Source: Diplolepis rosae (Eukaryota; Arthropoda; Insecta; Hymenoptera; Diplolepididae). Taken from it: DNA of 64,000 nt. A program made the translations under genes and the position numbers. Below, in pieces: positions 42,421 to 53,889 of the stretch (position 1 is its first letter; each line of letters starts with the position of its first letter). The notes beneath the pieces were generated by a model. It saw nothing but the letters and a program-made list of their open reading frames with translations, was not told the DNA's origin and searched no databases. Where the stretch lies: positions 18,550,501 through 18,614,500 of the forward strand of contig JAPYXD010000680.1 of assembly GCA_030998225.1 (NCBI GenBank). Direction: 5' to 3'.

Positions 42421-44803
42421 AAAACGAAAAATTAATTAAATTTTCTAATTTCCTAATTATCACATGTCCTTAAGTTTGGCTTTCTGCCCCCTTCCCTACA
42501 TATTGAAGTCATTTTTGTTCTTACCGAGAAAAACTAGGGACAATGCATGTCAGAAGTCTATAAGAACAAACCTGTAATTAGAGTCCTTACAATTCTCGAG
42601 ATTGTTCGTTCGATATACTTCATTGCTTTATGTATTCATAATCATTCTCCAAACAAATAACTGTAAATATTTCTTTTCTTTGAAAAAAATAATATATACA
42701 ATCTTATGTTTCAAAACAAAAGAGTAATTTAATATCCTAATAGGTTGTACGATATTCCTCTTAAGTAAGGTGAAAAATTATGGTTGACTATTTTTCATTT
42801 CTAGGCGTCTACATAACTTGCTATTATGGCTTTCATTATATCCTCCATTCTACTTTCTAATCTCCGTTTTCTGGAATTTAATTACAAACAGTCTTAAGTA
42901 ATGATTACTTAAATGGTAATTTTAACTGTTGATGGCCAAGTATTTCACACAGTTGCTTAAAATCTTATTGAATTTTGAATTAAAAAATTATCAGAAAAAA
43001 ATCTTTTACATTTATCAGAGATATAAACATTTTTTATCTTCGCTTAATTTAATTTGAAACCGAAATATTCATTCTGCAAAATTCATCAACTTTCTCGCTT
43101 CACTTTGCAAAAATCGTATGTTTATTTAGCCGAGGGAAGCAAAACGTATTCGGTGAACTGCAGTGAAATACTGCCACAATAGCTGGACGAAAACTCATTG
43201 TCCATTTGTTCGTTAAATTTTTCAGAGCTGTTATATTAACTCAGCTCGCTAGTCTTGGTAGTATATAAAATTGAAAATCCAAATAAAATAATTGCATGGC
43301 TAAATTTAAGTCAATATGCGACTAAAATAAATTTTGAGATACAAATTTTACACGTTTCTGTTAATCGAATGTTTTAGACTTGACAACTGATAATCGTTTT
43401 TAAAAAGTAAATGGTTTTCTTTTCACCTTCTTTCTCGTTTCTTTCTTTCTTTTTTCCTTGATTAGGTTTTATATAAATTCTTTCATTCACATACGGAAAA
43501 ATAGAAATTATGTTTAAATAAACATTTTTCATGGTTAAATTTAAAAAATAGTATAAATTTGTAATAATATGAATTTTTTCTGAATGAAAAATTCATTCGT
43601 AAAACTTTTTCTAAGGATTCCATAAATTCTGGGAGTTAGAATTTTCTTAATTTTCAAAGTTAAACAATAAACTTTCAATAAGAGTTTTCAGTAAAAATTA
43701 CTCAAATTAATTTAATGAATTCGGAAAATTTTATTTAGAGAATTGAGTTTCAATAGTTTTACTAAAACGCTGAATTCGTTTTGAAAATTATTATTAACAA
43801 GATTTCTAATTATTACAGAAAGTAATAATTCATGTGAGTAAATTAATTTTATGAATGAAAGCTATGAAATTAAAAACTGGAGATATTTGAAAATTCTGAA
43901 GTTTGGAGATTTAGGAAATTTAGAAAGTCTATAATAATAATTTGGAAAAAATAATTTGAAAAAATACTTTCTTATGTTTTAAATTACTAATTTTTAATTT
44001 TTTTTTAGATCCGTGAAAATATACAAGTTCATAGTCAAAATATTGAATGAATTGTATTATACATATATATTTGACCCAAATTATTTCAAGGTAAACAAAT
44101 ACTGTTACAAATTTCAAAGAACTTTGTGTAGCATCTTTAAAAACAAAATTAATTCGCCATGGCAGACTTTTTTTAATTAAAAAATAAAAAGTTTCGCATT
44201 TACTAGCTCTGATTTTATTTTTCACTTTGATGATTGGTCATACATATACCAATAGTTTCCACTCACCATAGGTTAAAAATGTCTTTATCTGTAAAAGTGG
44301 AACCTTTTTAATATGTTCATAATTTCTTTTAGGATTTTTTTTTTATTTTTATTCATTTTTATTAGTTATTTACGAAAAATAATATTCATGTATTTACTCA
44401 TAAGACATAATGTTTCACATTAAACGACGAAATTTGGACCAAAACAATCATGCAAGCTTAAAAATCATAAGAAATTGTCATTTTTCTGTGGCGACAAAAA
44501 AATTAGGATCTAAATAACTTTTGTTAAGTAAACAATTTTAACCTAAATCAATTTTTTGTTTTAGAATGCGCTTAGAAGCCTCTTTTAAAATTCGTAGGAA
44601 TTAATAATGGATCTATTTTTGTCGATTTTATAAACTATTTTAAAGATTCACAAATTTTATGATTGACTGTACCTAGTGTACACCCTTAACACATAATTTT
44701 ACACAATCATTACACTTTTATTCGCATGTCAGAACGCTGTTAAAAATTATCAAGCACAATGGGTTTCAAACCGTCTGCCTATCCTGGCATATACTTCTAC
44801 AAA
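42421..44803. other. Unrecognised AT-rich DNA
   Basis: 2.4 kb with no supported feature. The 98-codon minus frame at 43929-44225 is AT-driven (Lys/Phe/Ile) and has no motif. Confidence 0.4.
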
Positions 44804-44805
44804 TA

Positions 44806-45942
44806 CACGGAAAAAATTTGTCGCTTAAAATTTAACAGACTATTCGAAGAGTCGTGGACAGAAAGTAAAATCGGAGAAAGTCTTGTAAGGTTTCAATGAC
44901 TTTTAGGAAATAGTAGAAAAAAGTCGAATAACTTTTAGAAAACCAGGTCGAAGAAAAAAAGTCGCGTATTTACTATTATAAAAGTATTTTAAACACTAAC
45001 TGATCTTTTCTAAGAAGTAATGAAAAGTTTCATAATCTTTGGATTCATTTGTCATAGATTTTAAAAGACTATCGAATAATTTGAAATTAAAGTAATTCAA
45101 ACAAATAGTTTTGTAAATTGTATTCTAAAGTCCATCAGATTTTATATGCCGTCTTCTAAAATTTCTTCGACAGTCGCAAAAAGCGATGCGCAGAAACGTA
45201 ATTCGTAGCATCGCACAGCAGACAATGCAGCTCAGCTTTATGTTTTTGTAATAATTTTGGTTAGATTTTGAGATTACGTGTCGTTTGGTTTCGTTTGAAT
45301 CTGGATTGAAGCGTACATTGAAGAATTAGTTCCGAGTAAGTATATGTATGTTTACCTTGATAAAGTGTATTACGTCAAATTTGAAATTTATCTATTATTT
45401 TAGATTTGCCTTCAAACTCTGAATGTGATCCAAATATTTTACACAAGTCTCCACGAAATGTATCGGCTATGCGGGTTAAGGCGTGCGATTAGAATTAGGT
45501 TAGGATGCGTGCGTGCGTGCGACCGTTCGAATCTCGGTGCTGCGAAGTGTTTTATAAAAAATTGCGTTTCTGTAATGTACAGTGTTAAATATAATGGTAA
45601 GTTCATATTAGGATTATATAGGTAATGTAAAAGTGAAAAATAATTAACTATATAAGTGCAGGAAAATAATATTTTCCTTTTTACACTGTTCAAAATTTTC
45701 TTCGACTGTCACTTAGACTTTCGATGTCTGGTTTAGAGGGTTTAGAGACAATGGAACCCAACCCACGGTGTTTTAAATTTTCCGCGACTGTCACTTAAAC
45801 TTTCGAATTTACGTTTTACATTTTCAGCGACTATCTATCATATTCTTCAATAAGGAGGCTCATAATATTTAGTCGACTTTCTAACCTATCCATGAGTATT
45901 ACACAAAGTCGATGACTTTTTAAGCGACAAATTTTTTCCGTG
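44806..45942. mobile_element. CAC-type 1.14-kb element flanked by TA
   Basis: The left end is CACGGAAAAAATTTGTCGC and the right end its inverse GCGACAAATTTTTTCCGTG. TA lies at 44804-44805 and 45943-45944. CGACTGTCACTTA-type words recur near the right end (45702, 45786) and their complement (CGACAGTCGC) near 45169. A tRNA-like stretch lies inside at 45455-45560. No transposase was found. Confidence 0.8.
45455..45560 (+). ncRNA. Possible tRNA-derived SINE head
   Basis: An A-box-like GGCTATGCGGGTTAAGGCG (45467-45485) is followed about 50 bp later by GACCGTTCGAATCTCGG (45521-45537), close to a B box. Order and spacing fit an RNA polymerase III internal promoter. The GCGTGCGTGCGTGC run between them is unusual, and no complete cloverleaf was found. 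Overlapping 66- and 84-codon frames are spurious. Confidence 0.3.
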
Positions 45943-46328
45943 TATTTTGTTTCTTAAGGCCTCAACCTCGCAGCTGTTGTACGCTTGAAAATTTTACACA
46001 AATTTTAGCTAAACTCTATTGTTCATGCAGGGCCGTTTAAAAAAAAACGTGCCTCGTTCCTTTCTTAATTTTGTTTGCTTTTCACATGTTTGAAAATGAA
46101 TGGATATGAAATATTTATATGATTAATTTTTGAATTAATTCTCAATAGAGAGAAAATTGAAAATAATAATATATTGTATAATTAAAAATGTTTACGATTT
46201 TATCATTTTTAATCAAAGTTATGAATTTTGAAAGAAGTGCTGTCACGATTATGTTCTTTGTTTGCTAAAAATGTGTGCATATCATGACAAAATAATATCC
46301 CATAAAATGTTTTTTCATTTGAGAAGAA

Positions 46329-46772
46329 CTTCCACCTTGTGACTCGGTTTTAGGGCCAAAATTAAATTATTTTTTTTTCTACAGAATGGCATAAGAAATT
46401 ACAATGATTTTAGTTGCATTTTGTTTGTTTATTCCTCAAGATATAAAATATATTTACATGAAAAGTTCGAAAAAAAAATTTCGCAGTTTAGTCATCCTCG
46501 AACGTGACCTTGTCGGAAAGTTGGGGCCAAAATGTGACCATGATTTTAGCATCCCAGGTCGACTGAAACAAAAAAGCACAACACAGTTTTTTTTAGAAAA
46601 ACGCGTTTAAAGTTAAAGTTCAAAGCCTAGTCATCTTTAAAACTTTGCAACTCTGCAAGCGGCATTTTTGTCATAAAATCCTTTTGGGAATCCATTTCCC
46701 AAAGTTCATAGATTCGAAAAATGCAAATAAAAAAAATTCCATTTTTTGGAAAGCACAAGGTGGAATTCTCCC
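46329..46772 (+). mobile_element. T4 TTAA element (reversed copy)
   Basis: The left end TTCCACCTTGTGACTCGG lacks its outermost bases. The right end ACAAGGTGGAATTCTCCC is followed by TTAA (46773-46776). It gives the uninterrupted sequence across the hAT insertion point of the copy at 12893-13875. It contains AAACGCGTTTAAAG (46599-46612). The next bases, GTGGGTCTTCCACG, look like another T2-like terminus sharing that TTAA. Confidence 0.7.
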
Positions 46773-46895
46773 TTAAGTGGGTCTTCCACGTATAGGCCAA
46801 AATTTCGAGCCCTTCTTTGGGAAAAACTTTAACCAGATACTCCAAATAGTTCTAGTCCAAGTCTGACCAACCAGTTGGAAAAAAGCAACTTTTAG

Positions 46896-47327
46896 CTCTC
46901 TAAATTTGAATCAGTGAAATAGTCACTGATTATATCAGTGAAAATATATCAACTGATGAATCGGTGCCCTGCTTTGATTTCACTGAGGATACAGTGAATG
47001 CGTCATGTGAACATAACTTTTGAATTCGTGAATTCAAAACTTTCATCTATACTTTACTGATTTATCGTCCCTTAAAAATAATAATAAATACGTAATTTCG
47101 TTTTAGTGTTGTTTAGCCTAAAATAAACGAGTTCATCGATCATTAAAATATATTGCTGGTTTTATTACTCCCACTTGAAGCTTTCACTGATTCAATAAGT
47201 GAGTTCAATCTGTTTCACTCATTCATCAGTCGAATTTCACTGATTCTCAGTGAAGTACTTATAGCTGCGGCCATCAGTGAATAGTCACTGCGAGTCAGTG
47301 ACCGTTCACTGATTCAGGTTTAGAGAG
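46896..47327. mobile_element. CT-MITE copy 2, long variant (432 bp)
   Basis: The ends are CTCTCTAAATTTGAATCAG and the inverse CTGATTCAGGTTTAGAGAG. AG duplication at 46894-46895 and 47328-47329. It contains an extra, non-homologous middle compared with the 220-bp copies, plus many TCAGTGA/TCACTGA words. Confidence 0.8.
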
Positions 47328-47491
47328 AGGAAAACGCGTATAAACATAAATGACGGAATAAGACATGTTTGGAGAAACTTACGATTCAATCGGCTAGCTT
47401 CTATTTTCCAAGATCCTTTACATCGCACATTTCTAATAACTTTTAGATTCGAAATAAGCAAAAAAATCAATTTTTTAAAATCACATACGTG

Positions 47492-47764
47492 CTCTCTAAA
47501 TCTGAATCAGTCAAAATCTACTGATTATCAGTGAAATTTGACTGATTAAAATAGCTAAAAAGAGGTTACTGCGAATCAGTCAAATTTCACTGATTACTTC
47601 AGTGAAAAATAACTGATTTAAGAGTGGAAAATATTGTTTTTACTAATTAAACAGTGAAAATCAACTGATTTAACAGTGAAAAATATTGTTTCCACTGATG
47701 ATTCAGCGAAAAGGTAAATCACTGATTCAATCAGTGAAAATTTGACTGATTCAGACTTAGAGAG
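47492..47764 (+). mobile_element. CT-MITE copy 3 (273 bp)
   Basis: The ends are CTCTCTAAATCTGAATCAG and the inverse CTGATTCAGACTTAGAGAG. TG duplication at 47490-47491 and 47765-47766. The core AAAAGAGGTTACTG gives plus orientation. A direct repeat ATTTAAGAGTGGAAAATATTG / ACAGTGAAAAATATTG explains the extra length. Confidence 0.85.
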
Positions 47765-47766
47765 TG

Positions 47767-48919
47767 GAAGACTTCCTTGAAGTTGGTTGAGGCTCACCGT
47801 ACCTATTATATAAAAATTAGAAAAATGTTCAACAGTGTGGTCGACTTCTCTATGTAGGCACTGGACTCGTTCTTTAATACTGAATTTGATTTATTTTTGA
47901 ATTGTCGTTTGAGAAGTGACGTCTTCATTTTCCTGTCAGCAGTGAATGAGTTTAATGCCTGTACTTGGATCGAAGTGAGTCTCGAAGGATATAGCAGGAC
48001 TCTAGTACGTGATTCGAGACTTTATCCCTAGGCTGAGACGCCAATCGTCGCGTCTTCTCTGAGATTTATTGCACCGTAGCTTAAGCCAGACACGAGCAAT
48101 TTACATTCTCGTCTACGTGCGCTCCTTCCTCGATATAGTGATCCTGATGAAGTCGAGTCGAGGCCTCGAGGTTGCCATATTAACTACGGATCAAACATTC
48201 TAGAATATTTTATGATGACTTTCATGTCTGTAAGATTATTACTCAAGTATACAAAATTTTGATTAACCAGGACAATGTGATCGTCATTTATTATTGTCAT
48301 TGGAATTTTTCTTGCATCTCGACTAAATTACTACCAGCTAATTAGCAGCTCAACTTCTCAAGCGTTTCTATTGACTGTTGATGGATGATGGTTTTGAAAG
48401 CTCTTTGTCGAGTAAGAATCTCTTGCCATTGTTACTCCGCTGAAGATAACGTCCGTTTAGATTCTAAGGCAATAATTCCATGGATTACTCGAGTCCGAGG
48501 GTGAGAAAGAGAACCTGGCACCCAGTGAAGTATGAACGCCATCCATTTTCCCACTGTGCCTTTCCTGTCCAGGCCGTGAAGAGACAGAGGAAAAAACACT
48601 CGAAAGAAAACTGAAAACAAGTGCTGATTTATGGGGAGGACACTTGCTTTTTCTGACAGATGCTAAATCCTCGAACGTTTTGATTCAAGTGAAAAATGTA
48701 TTGTAGATGACGAAAATGTTAGTGACCTACAACTTTTTATTTTATGATTCATTTTCCTGTAATTATATTAGTTTTTGAAAAGTATATTGAAAAAAATCAT
48801 AAATAAAAAACTAAATAAGATATTAAAAATGCCATTAGTTCAAATGTGTAAAAAGACTCATTTATAAAGGGGGTGAAATTTTAACTCTGTATCGTAAGTG
48901 GTCCTTGAGAAAATTGAAC
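47767..48919. other. Non-repetitive, GC-richer block
   Basis: 47870-48640 has mixed, complex sequence without a copy in the window, including CGAGTCGAGGCCTCGAGG near 48156. No frame above 62 codons is open. Candidate unique DNA of the host locus (regulatory or exon-flanking). No function can be given. Confidence 0.35.
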
Positions 48920-48923
48920 TTAA

Positions 48924-49609
48924 GGGGGTCTTCTACCTTGTTGGTTCAAAAAAATCCAATTTTTCTTTTTGCATTTTTGTTGCCTAGAAGGTTCTAGAAA
49001 TATAATCTTAAAAGGATATAACCGAAATCTTATTATTTCGGGGTTTCCAGAGCCGTCAAATATAGCTCCGCGTGCTAATTGTAAGTAAGTTTTTGCAACT
49101 GGTTGACATTATATCTCGAAAAGTAATTGATCAATTAACTAAAGTCATATATCAAAATTTGTGGAAAACATGTCGCTATCGTCTGACAGGAGCTTTTTGG
49201 ATTTTTTCCATTTCAAGAATTTTGACAGCTGTTCTTGACCTTCAAAACATAGAATTTTTTTTTTCTTGTTTGTTCACTATTTCCTGAAATTTTCAAATTT
49301 TGCAAATTCCTTATGTCAAACGATAGCCAAAGGCATAAAAAAACTGAATCATTTTGGTTTTTTTGTTTCAGACGACTTTCATGAGCTAAATCGTGTCAAC
49401 CGTTTTGGTATACATTTTTCGTAAGGGATATTTTAAGGTCAAATCACGGTCAAATTGGAGGCAGTAAAATTTCAGTAAAATTTTTGTTGAAAGTATATAA
49501 ATAAATAAGTTAAATGCAAAAAACCGCACCTCGATTGCATTATTGGTTTCCCTACAATTCATTCTCAAAAAACAGTATCAAAAACGAGGCCACAAGGTAG
49601 AAGACCCCC
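48924..49609. mobile_element. T2 TTAA element (686 bp)
   Basis: TTAA (48920-48923) then GGGGGTCTTCTACCTTGT. The right end is ACAAGGTAGAAGACCCCC then TTAA (49610-49613). The inner GAGGCCACAAGG near the right end links it to T4, whose terminus also reads CACAAGGT. Non-coding. Confidence 0.85.
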
Positions 49610-49873
49610 TTAAGTTAACATGGTGAGGATAGACTTATTCAAACTGGTCTGGTCCCCTTGAACCAGAGAAGCATTTAGAAAATATGATATCAACCAATTT
49701 AATAGATGTAAAAAAATATTCTTTTTTTATCTTCATAAAGATGTCGTTTTGGAAGACTATTCCTGCTCTCGAATAGTAGCTTTTAATGCAATATGAATTG
49801 TGTTAATGCAATATTTATTTTTATTTTATCCGGAGACATTACGGGCACGATTATAGGCTCGTCGTCTATAGCA

Positions 49874-50081
49874 TATTGTACGACTAGAGAAAAACAAATT
49901 TATTTGGCGAGTATGAATTTTGATACCCGAGCAAATCGAGAGTAACAACCACATGAGTAAAATTAATGTTTTTCCTGTGTCGCGCACGATTTTTTTTTTT
50001 TTACTAGGGGGTCAAAAAATGGAATTTTTTGCCCCACGTGGGTCAATAAAATTTACTTTATGGCCTTCTAGTAGAAAAACG
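49874..50081 (+). mobile_element. H element copy 2
   Basis: It begins ATTGTACGACTAGAG, then CCCGAGCAAATCGAGAGTAAC, ACAACCACATGAGTAAAAT and a palindrome from ACTAGGGGGTCA to GGCCTTCTAGT. The inner stem reads CCCACGTGGG instead of the CCCCG-CA-CGGGG of copy 1, so pairing is kept although the bases differ. Non-coding. Confidence 0.65.
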
Positions 50082-50219
50082 TAATATTCAAATGTACTTC
50101 TATAGTCATAATAAGAAAGCACCAGAGAATGCCCTAAACTCACCGCTAGATTGGACCACTCTTGATAAATATATTCGCACGGAATTTAAGAATTTAGTTT
50201 TAATTCCTTTCTTTTGACA

Positions 50220-50851
50220 CTCTGTATGTGGATGGATTAAAATGTTTTGAACCTCAAAATGAAGATGACATTATTAGTGTCTGCCACTCCAGTACTGTGA
50301 TTGTACTCGCTTTGAAAGATACCACTGAAAATTTCAACCATTTCGGACTCTCAGTTGATGTGCAACAGTTGTTTACATCAGTGGATGTCAGTGTTTTCGT
50401 GAAAATGAAAAGAATCGAAAACCGTGTCGTAATTAATTACTTACGTGTAATATTCAATACACTTGCGTAAATTAAAGGTGAGTTGGACGCTCTTTCCAGG
50501 GAGTCTGCCCCATCATTTGTTATCGTTCAATGATGACTGGCTGAGTTTAAACGCGTTCGCGACAGCTTGGCTAATGATGAGCGTTCGGTACGACCAACGA
50601 ATATAATTGAAACAATCTATCAAATGATACTTGATGATTGCCGAATCAAATTGAGAGAGAGAAGACATATTCATCGGCCGGGAAGGTGGTGGCAACTGTT
50701 TTTTGGCATTGTCATGGCATTGTGTTCATCGACTATCTTGACTTAGACAATTGCCATGGACAAAATTCACAAATTGCAGTTCGAACTGATTGTCGATTCT
50801 CCGTGTTCACCAAATATAGTTCTTCCCAGTGACTTTGTTCTGTTTCCTGTT
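50220..50851 (+). mobile_element. Mariner A, internally deleted, interrupted
   Basis: It starts with a mariner-like leader (CAACAGTTGTTTACATCAG) followed by broken transposase sequence, and stops at 50851 where mariner B begins. A matching mariner C-terminal tail lies at 52900-52940, beyond mariner B and an RT fragment, suggesting these lie within mariner A. Its own left terminal repeat was not identified. Confidence 0.6.
50405..50848 (+). pseudogene. Mariner transposase remnant (A)
   Basis: From ATG 50405 the frame reads MKRIENRVVINYL, has a stop, then IKGELDALSRESAPSF, more stops, LAEFKRVRDSLANDERSVRP and QMILDDCRIKLRE: the N-terminal helix-turn-helix half of mariner. Near 50663 it jumps to SAGKVVATVFWHCHGIVFIDYL, so about 100 residues including the first catalytic Asp region (MDETW) are deleted. 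After a frameshift, SPNIVLPSDFVLFP carries the third Asp. Multiple stops and the deletion make it dead. Confidence 0.75.
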
Positions 50852-50853
50852 AC

Positions 50854-52093
50854 GAGAGTAGTCCCAGAAGTACCTAACCTGACGTGTAGATAACAGTTTT
50901 TGTTTGAAAAATTGACTATGGTCGAAAGTACCAAACTTATAAAGCTTAAGCTAGAAGTGTGAAGACGCTACATTGTTTGTTATTTGTTTGACAGCTGTCA
51001 ATAATGAACGCTCTCAGTGAATTTGTGAACATGGAAAAACTTGGTCACCATTTCATTCGGAAGGTCTCAGTCCAACCAATATCAAAGCCGAGCTAGATTC
51101 TACTCAGGAGGAGTCTGCTCCATCGTTAACAACAATAAAGTATTGGTTGGCAAAATTTAAACGAGGTGGTACGAGTTGCCAAGTCGAACATCGCAGTGGT
51201 TGACGAAATGAGGTGACCATGACATAAATGGTGAAGAAAATCCACAAAATGGTATTGTATAACCGTCAAATAAAAGTGCCTGAGCTAGCAGACATTGTAG
51301 GAATTTCAAAAAGTGCTGTACATCGCATATTGACTAAAAATTTGGACATGAGAAAGCTGTACGCAAGATGGGTGCCGCGTTTGCTAACAATAGAACAAAA
51401 ACAGCTTCGTAAGGCTGTTTCAATCGTGTGTTTGGCGATGTTTCACAGCAATAAAGCCTATTTTTGCGTCGATTCATAACTATGGATGAAACATGGGTCT
51501 ATCACCTCACACCGGAGGCAAAGGAATAGTCAAAACAATGGACTGAATGGGGAGAATCGGCTCCAAAGAAAGCGAAGACCGTTCCATCTGCTGGTAAGGT
51601 CATGGCATTAGTTTTTTTGGGATTCACGTGGGATGATTTTCATTGATTATCACCAAAAAGGAAAAACAATCAACGGCGAGTATAATGCGAACTTATTACA
51701 GCGTTGGAGTGATTAAATCAAGAAAAGACGGCCGCAGTTGGTGACAAAGAAAGTGTTGTTTCATCAAGACAATACACCAATTCACACATCCGTTATCGCG
51801 ATTGTCAAAATCAATGAGTTAAAGTTCGAATTGCTCCCTTACGCACCCTATTCGCCAGAATTAGCCTCCTCGTATTATTTTCTCTTTCCAAACTTGAAAA
51901 AATGGCTCGCTAGTCAAAGATTTGCTAACAATGAACTCGACGGTTCTCACTATAAACAGGATATCGAAGATTTTGAACACTGCTGGGATAAGTGTATCGA
52001 GCTAAAAGAAAACTACCTTGAGAGTTGAAGATATTTTTCTCCAAATTTTCTGGGTTTTCTTTGTTACGACGGGTACTTCTGGGACTACCTTTG
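50854..52093 (+). mobile_element. Mariner B, both ends present
   Basis: The left end is CGAGAGTAGTCCCAGAAG and the right end is the inverse, CTTCTGGGACTACCTTTG. The inner 17 bp GTAGTCCCAGAAGTACC match perfectly. TA lies at 50852-50853 and 52094-52095. At 1,240 bp its length is close to a full mariner. The gene inside is broken. Confidence 0.85.
51031..52028 (+). pseudogene. Mariner transposase pseudogene (B)
   Basis: Nearly the full gene can be followed across frameshifts and stops: LEGLSPTNIKAELDSTQEES (near 51063), then KKIHKMVLYNRQIKVPELAD, LDMRKLYARWVPRLLTIEQK, MDETWVYHLTPEAKE with a following stop, KKVLFHQDNTPIHT, and the tail WDKCIELKENYLES. The first two catalytic Asp are kept (MDETW, QDN). 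The third is replaced: the usual APSDF motif reads ASSYY. The residues resemble the irritans/mellifera mariner groups. Inactive for several independent reasons. Confidence 0.85.
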
Positions 52094-52095
52094 TA

Positions 52096-52800
52096 CGTTT
52101 CGCGGATGGCATGGCTCTGTTAGCGAATACCGGAAGAGCACTAGAGGAGACGTTGAATGTAACAAAGAGAGTTTTCAACAATCATAATATGAAAATATAA
52201 ATAGGAAAAACTAGAGCTATGGCATGCAGAACAAAATCAGGAAATAAGCACTTAAACATCAAAATAGGCAATGAAAAGATAAGGAGATTAGCGAACTTTG
52301 TTACCTAGGGAGTAAAATAACAAGGGATGGTCGTTGCAATGCAGATAATCGTTCTAGAATAGGGCAAGCTAAGAAAGCCTTTGCCAAAATACCACATTTA
52401 TTGGCTTCAAATATAAACTCAGAACTCTATGGTTGTGAAGCATATACTATGGGTAAAGGAGAAAGAAGAAGATTAGAAGCTTTCGAAATGTGGTGCTATA
52501 GGAAACTATCAAAAATAAGTTGGGTAGATGAGGTGACAAATAAGGAAGATTTAAACTTAGTTAAAGAAACGATAAGCTTATATGCTAGTATATACAGAGA
52601 AACCGCGACAGATTGATAGGACACACACTTGGACATGAGGGACTGGCAGGAACAATTTTAGAAGATACACTATAGTGACGCAAATGCAAAGGGAGACAAA
52701 GATTAGAGTATGTGAACGGTTGGAGAGTTTCATCAAACCAGTCTTAGGACTGTTGACTATGACAAAAAAACACAACGAACTTAAAGTTTGGCTTAGAGGA
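52096..52800 (+). pseudogene. Non-LTR retrotransposon RT fragment
   Basis: The sequence starts at the mariner B edge with VRFADGMALLANTGRALEET. This is the reverse transcriptase catalytic motif (F/Y-A-D-D), here FADG, with the second Asp lost. Then come the KIGNEKIRRLANF and RDGRCNADNRSRIGQAKKAF regions, YGCEAYTMGKGERRRLEAFE, MWCYRKLSKISWVDEV and a degraded WIGH-like end. This is the 3' part of an RT ORF from a non-LTR element, with stops and frameshifts and without the endonuclease and palm N-terminus. The clade is not certain. Confidence 0.8.
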
Positions 52801-52897
52801 CAGAGGTTTTCATCAAACTAGGAGGTAATGGGATCCGCAGATGCCTATTTTGTAGAGTAAGACGCCAACTACCATTTGCATGGGTTAACACGGTTGT

Positions 52898-52942
52898 AGC
52901 ATCGCTAGACTAAATCTATCGAGCTGAAAGGAGACTACGTCG
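52898..52942 (+). pseudogene. Mariner C-terminal tail
   Basis: AAATCTATCGAGCTGAAAGG reads KSIELKGDYVEK and then a stop, the standard end of mariner transposases. It is probably the end of mariner A, separated from 50848 by mariner B and the RT fragment. An independent mariner relic is the alternative. Confidence 0.65.
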
Positions 52943-52980
52943 AAAAATAGAAATTCTTGATTGAAAAAAAATTGTTTCTA

Positions 52981-53887
52981 CAGGGTGGGCCATCTAATAT
53001 TGGGAATTTGAATCGGCTATAAAGAAAAACTTTTGGATATTTTTTTAAAAGTATGGTTTTATTAGAATGATTGAACCTTTCCATTTAAGAATGAAACACA
53101 ACATCATTCAAATAACTGTCACGGCTGGCCTTACAGTGCCCCATTCGATCAACCCAATTTTTCAGTACATTTTCGATTTTTTGGTCAAAAGGTCTATAAG
53201 GTCAATAAGCAAAATTGACGCATTTGGGGCTCAGGAAATCTAAACGTCATCATTAAGAAGCCGATGCTCCCACAACGAGTAACTGTTTGGTGCAGATTTT
53301 GGTACGGTGGTATCATTGGGCCATTTTTCTTCGAAAATGAGCAAGGAGCCACCGTTACGGTCAATGGCGAACGTTACTGTGCCATGCTCAACGAATTTTT
53401 GTTTCCAAAAATTGAAGAGGATGACATGGACGACATTTGGTTTCAACAGGATGGGGCCACTTGTCACACAGCCAACCTAACAATCGATCTTTTGCGCACC
53501 GTTTTCGAAAATCGAATAATCAGCCGAAATTCTGATGTCAATTGGCCGCTTCGGAGCAGTGATTTGACCCCGTTGGACTATCTTTTGTGGGGATCTGTTA
53601 AGGATAAGTGTTACGCTAACCATCCAGAGACGATTGAGCCCTTGAAATACGAAATCGAAGTTGCCATTCATGGGATTAATGCCCAAACAATCAAAAATGT
53701 ACTGAAAAATTGTGTTGATCGAATGAGGGTTTGTAAAACCAGCCATGGCAGTCATTTGAATGATGTTGTATTTCATTCTTAAATGAAAAGGTTCAATCTT
53801 TCTAATAAAATCATACTTTTGTAAAAATATCCATAAATTTTCTTTATAGCCGATTCAGATTCCAAATATTAGATGGTCCACCCGGTA
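52981..53887 (+). mobile_element. DD41D Tc1/mariner derivative, both ends present
   Basis: The ends are CAGGGTGGGCCATCTAATAT and the inverse ATTAGATGGTCCACCCGG, with TA at 52979-52980 and 53888-53889. The inverted arms are about 198 bp each (52981-53178, 53690-53887). The right arm includes the last codons of the transposase, so the left arm is a reversed copy of the gene's 3' end. The 5' half of the gene is gone. The relative at 8573-9746 has the same junction, so this is a family structure. Confidence 0.85.
53191..53781 (+). pseudogene. DD41D transposase, 3' part
   Basis: From 53264 a 172-codon frame is open to the stop. It follows VNKQN, a TGA in place of the usual Cys, and RIWG in the same frame. 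The second and third catalytic Asp are in IWFQQDGATCH and LTPLDYLLWG with 41 residues between them, which defines the DD41D type (Visitor-like group of Tc1/mariner, by my recollection of the nomenclature). The N-terminal DNA-binding domain and first Asp are lacking. The C-terminus HLNDVVFHS lies inside the terminal repeat. It cannot encode a working transposase alone. Confidence 0.85.
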
Positions 53888-53889
53888 TG

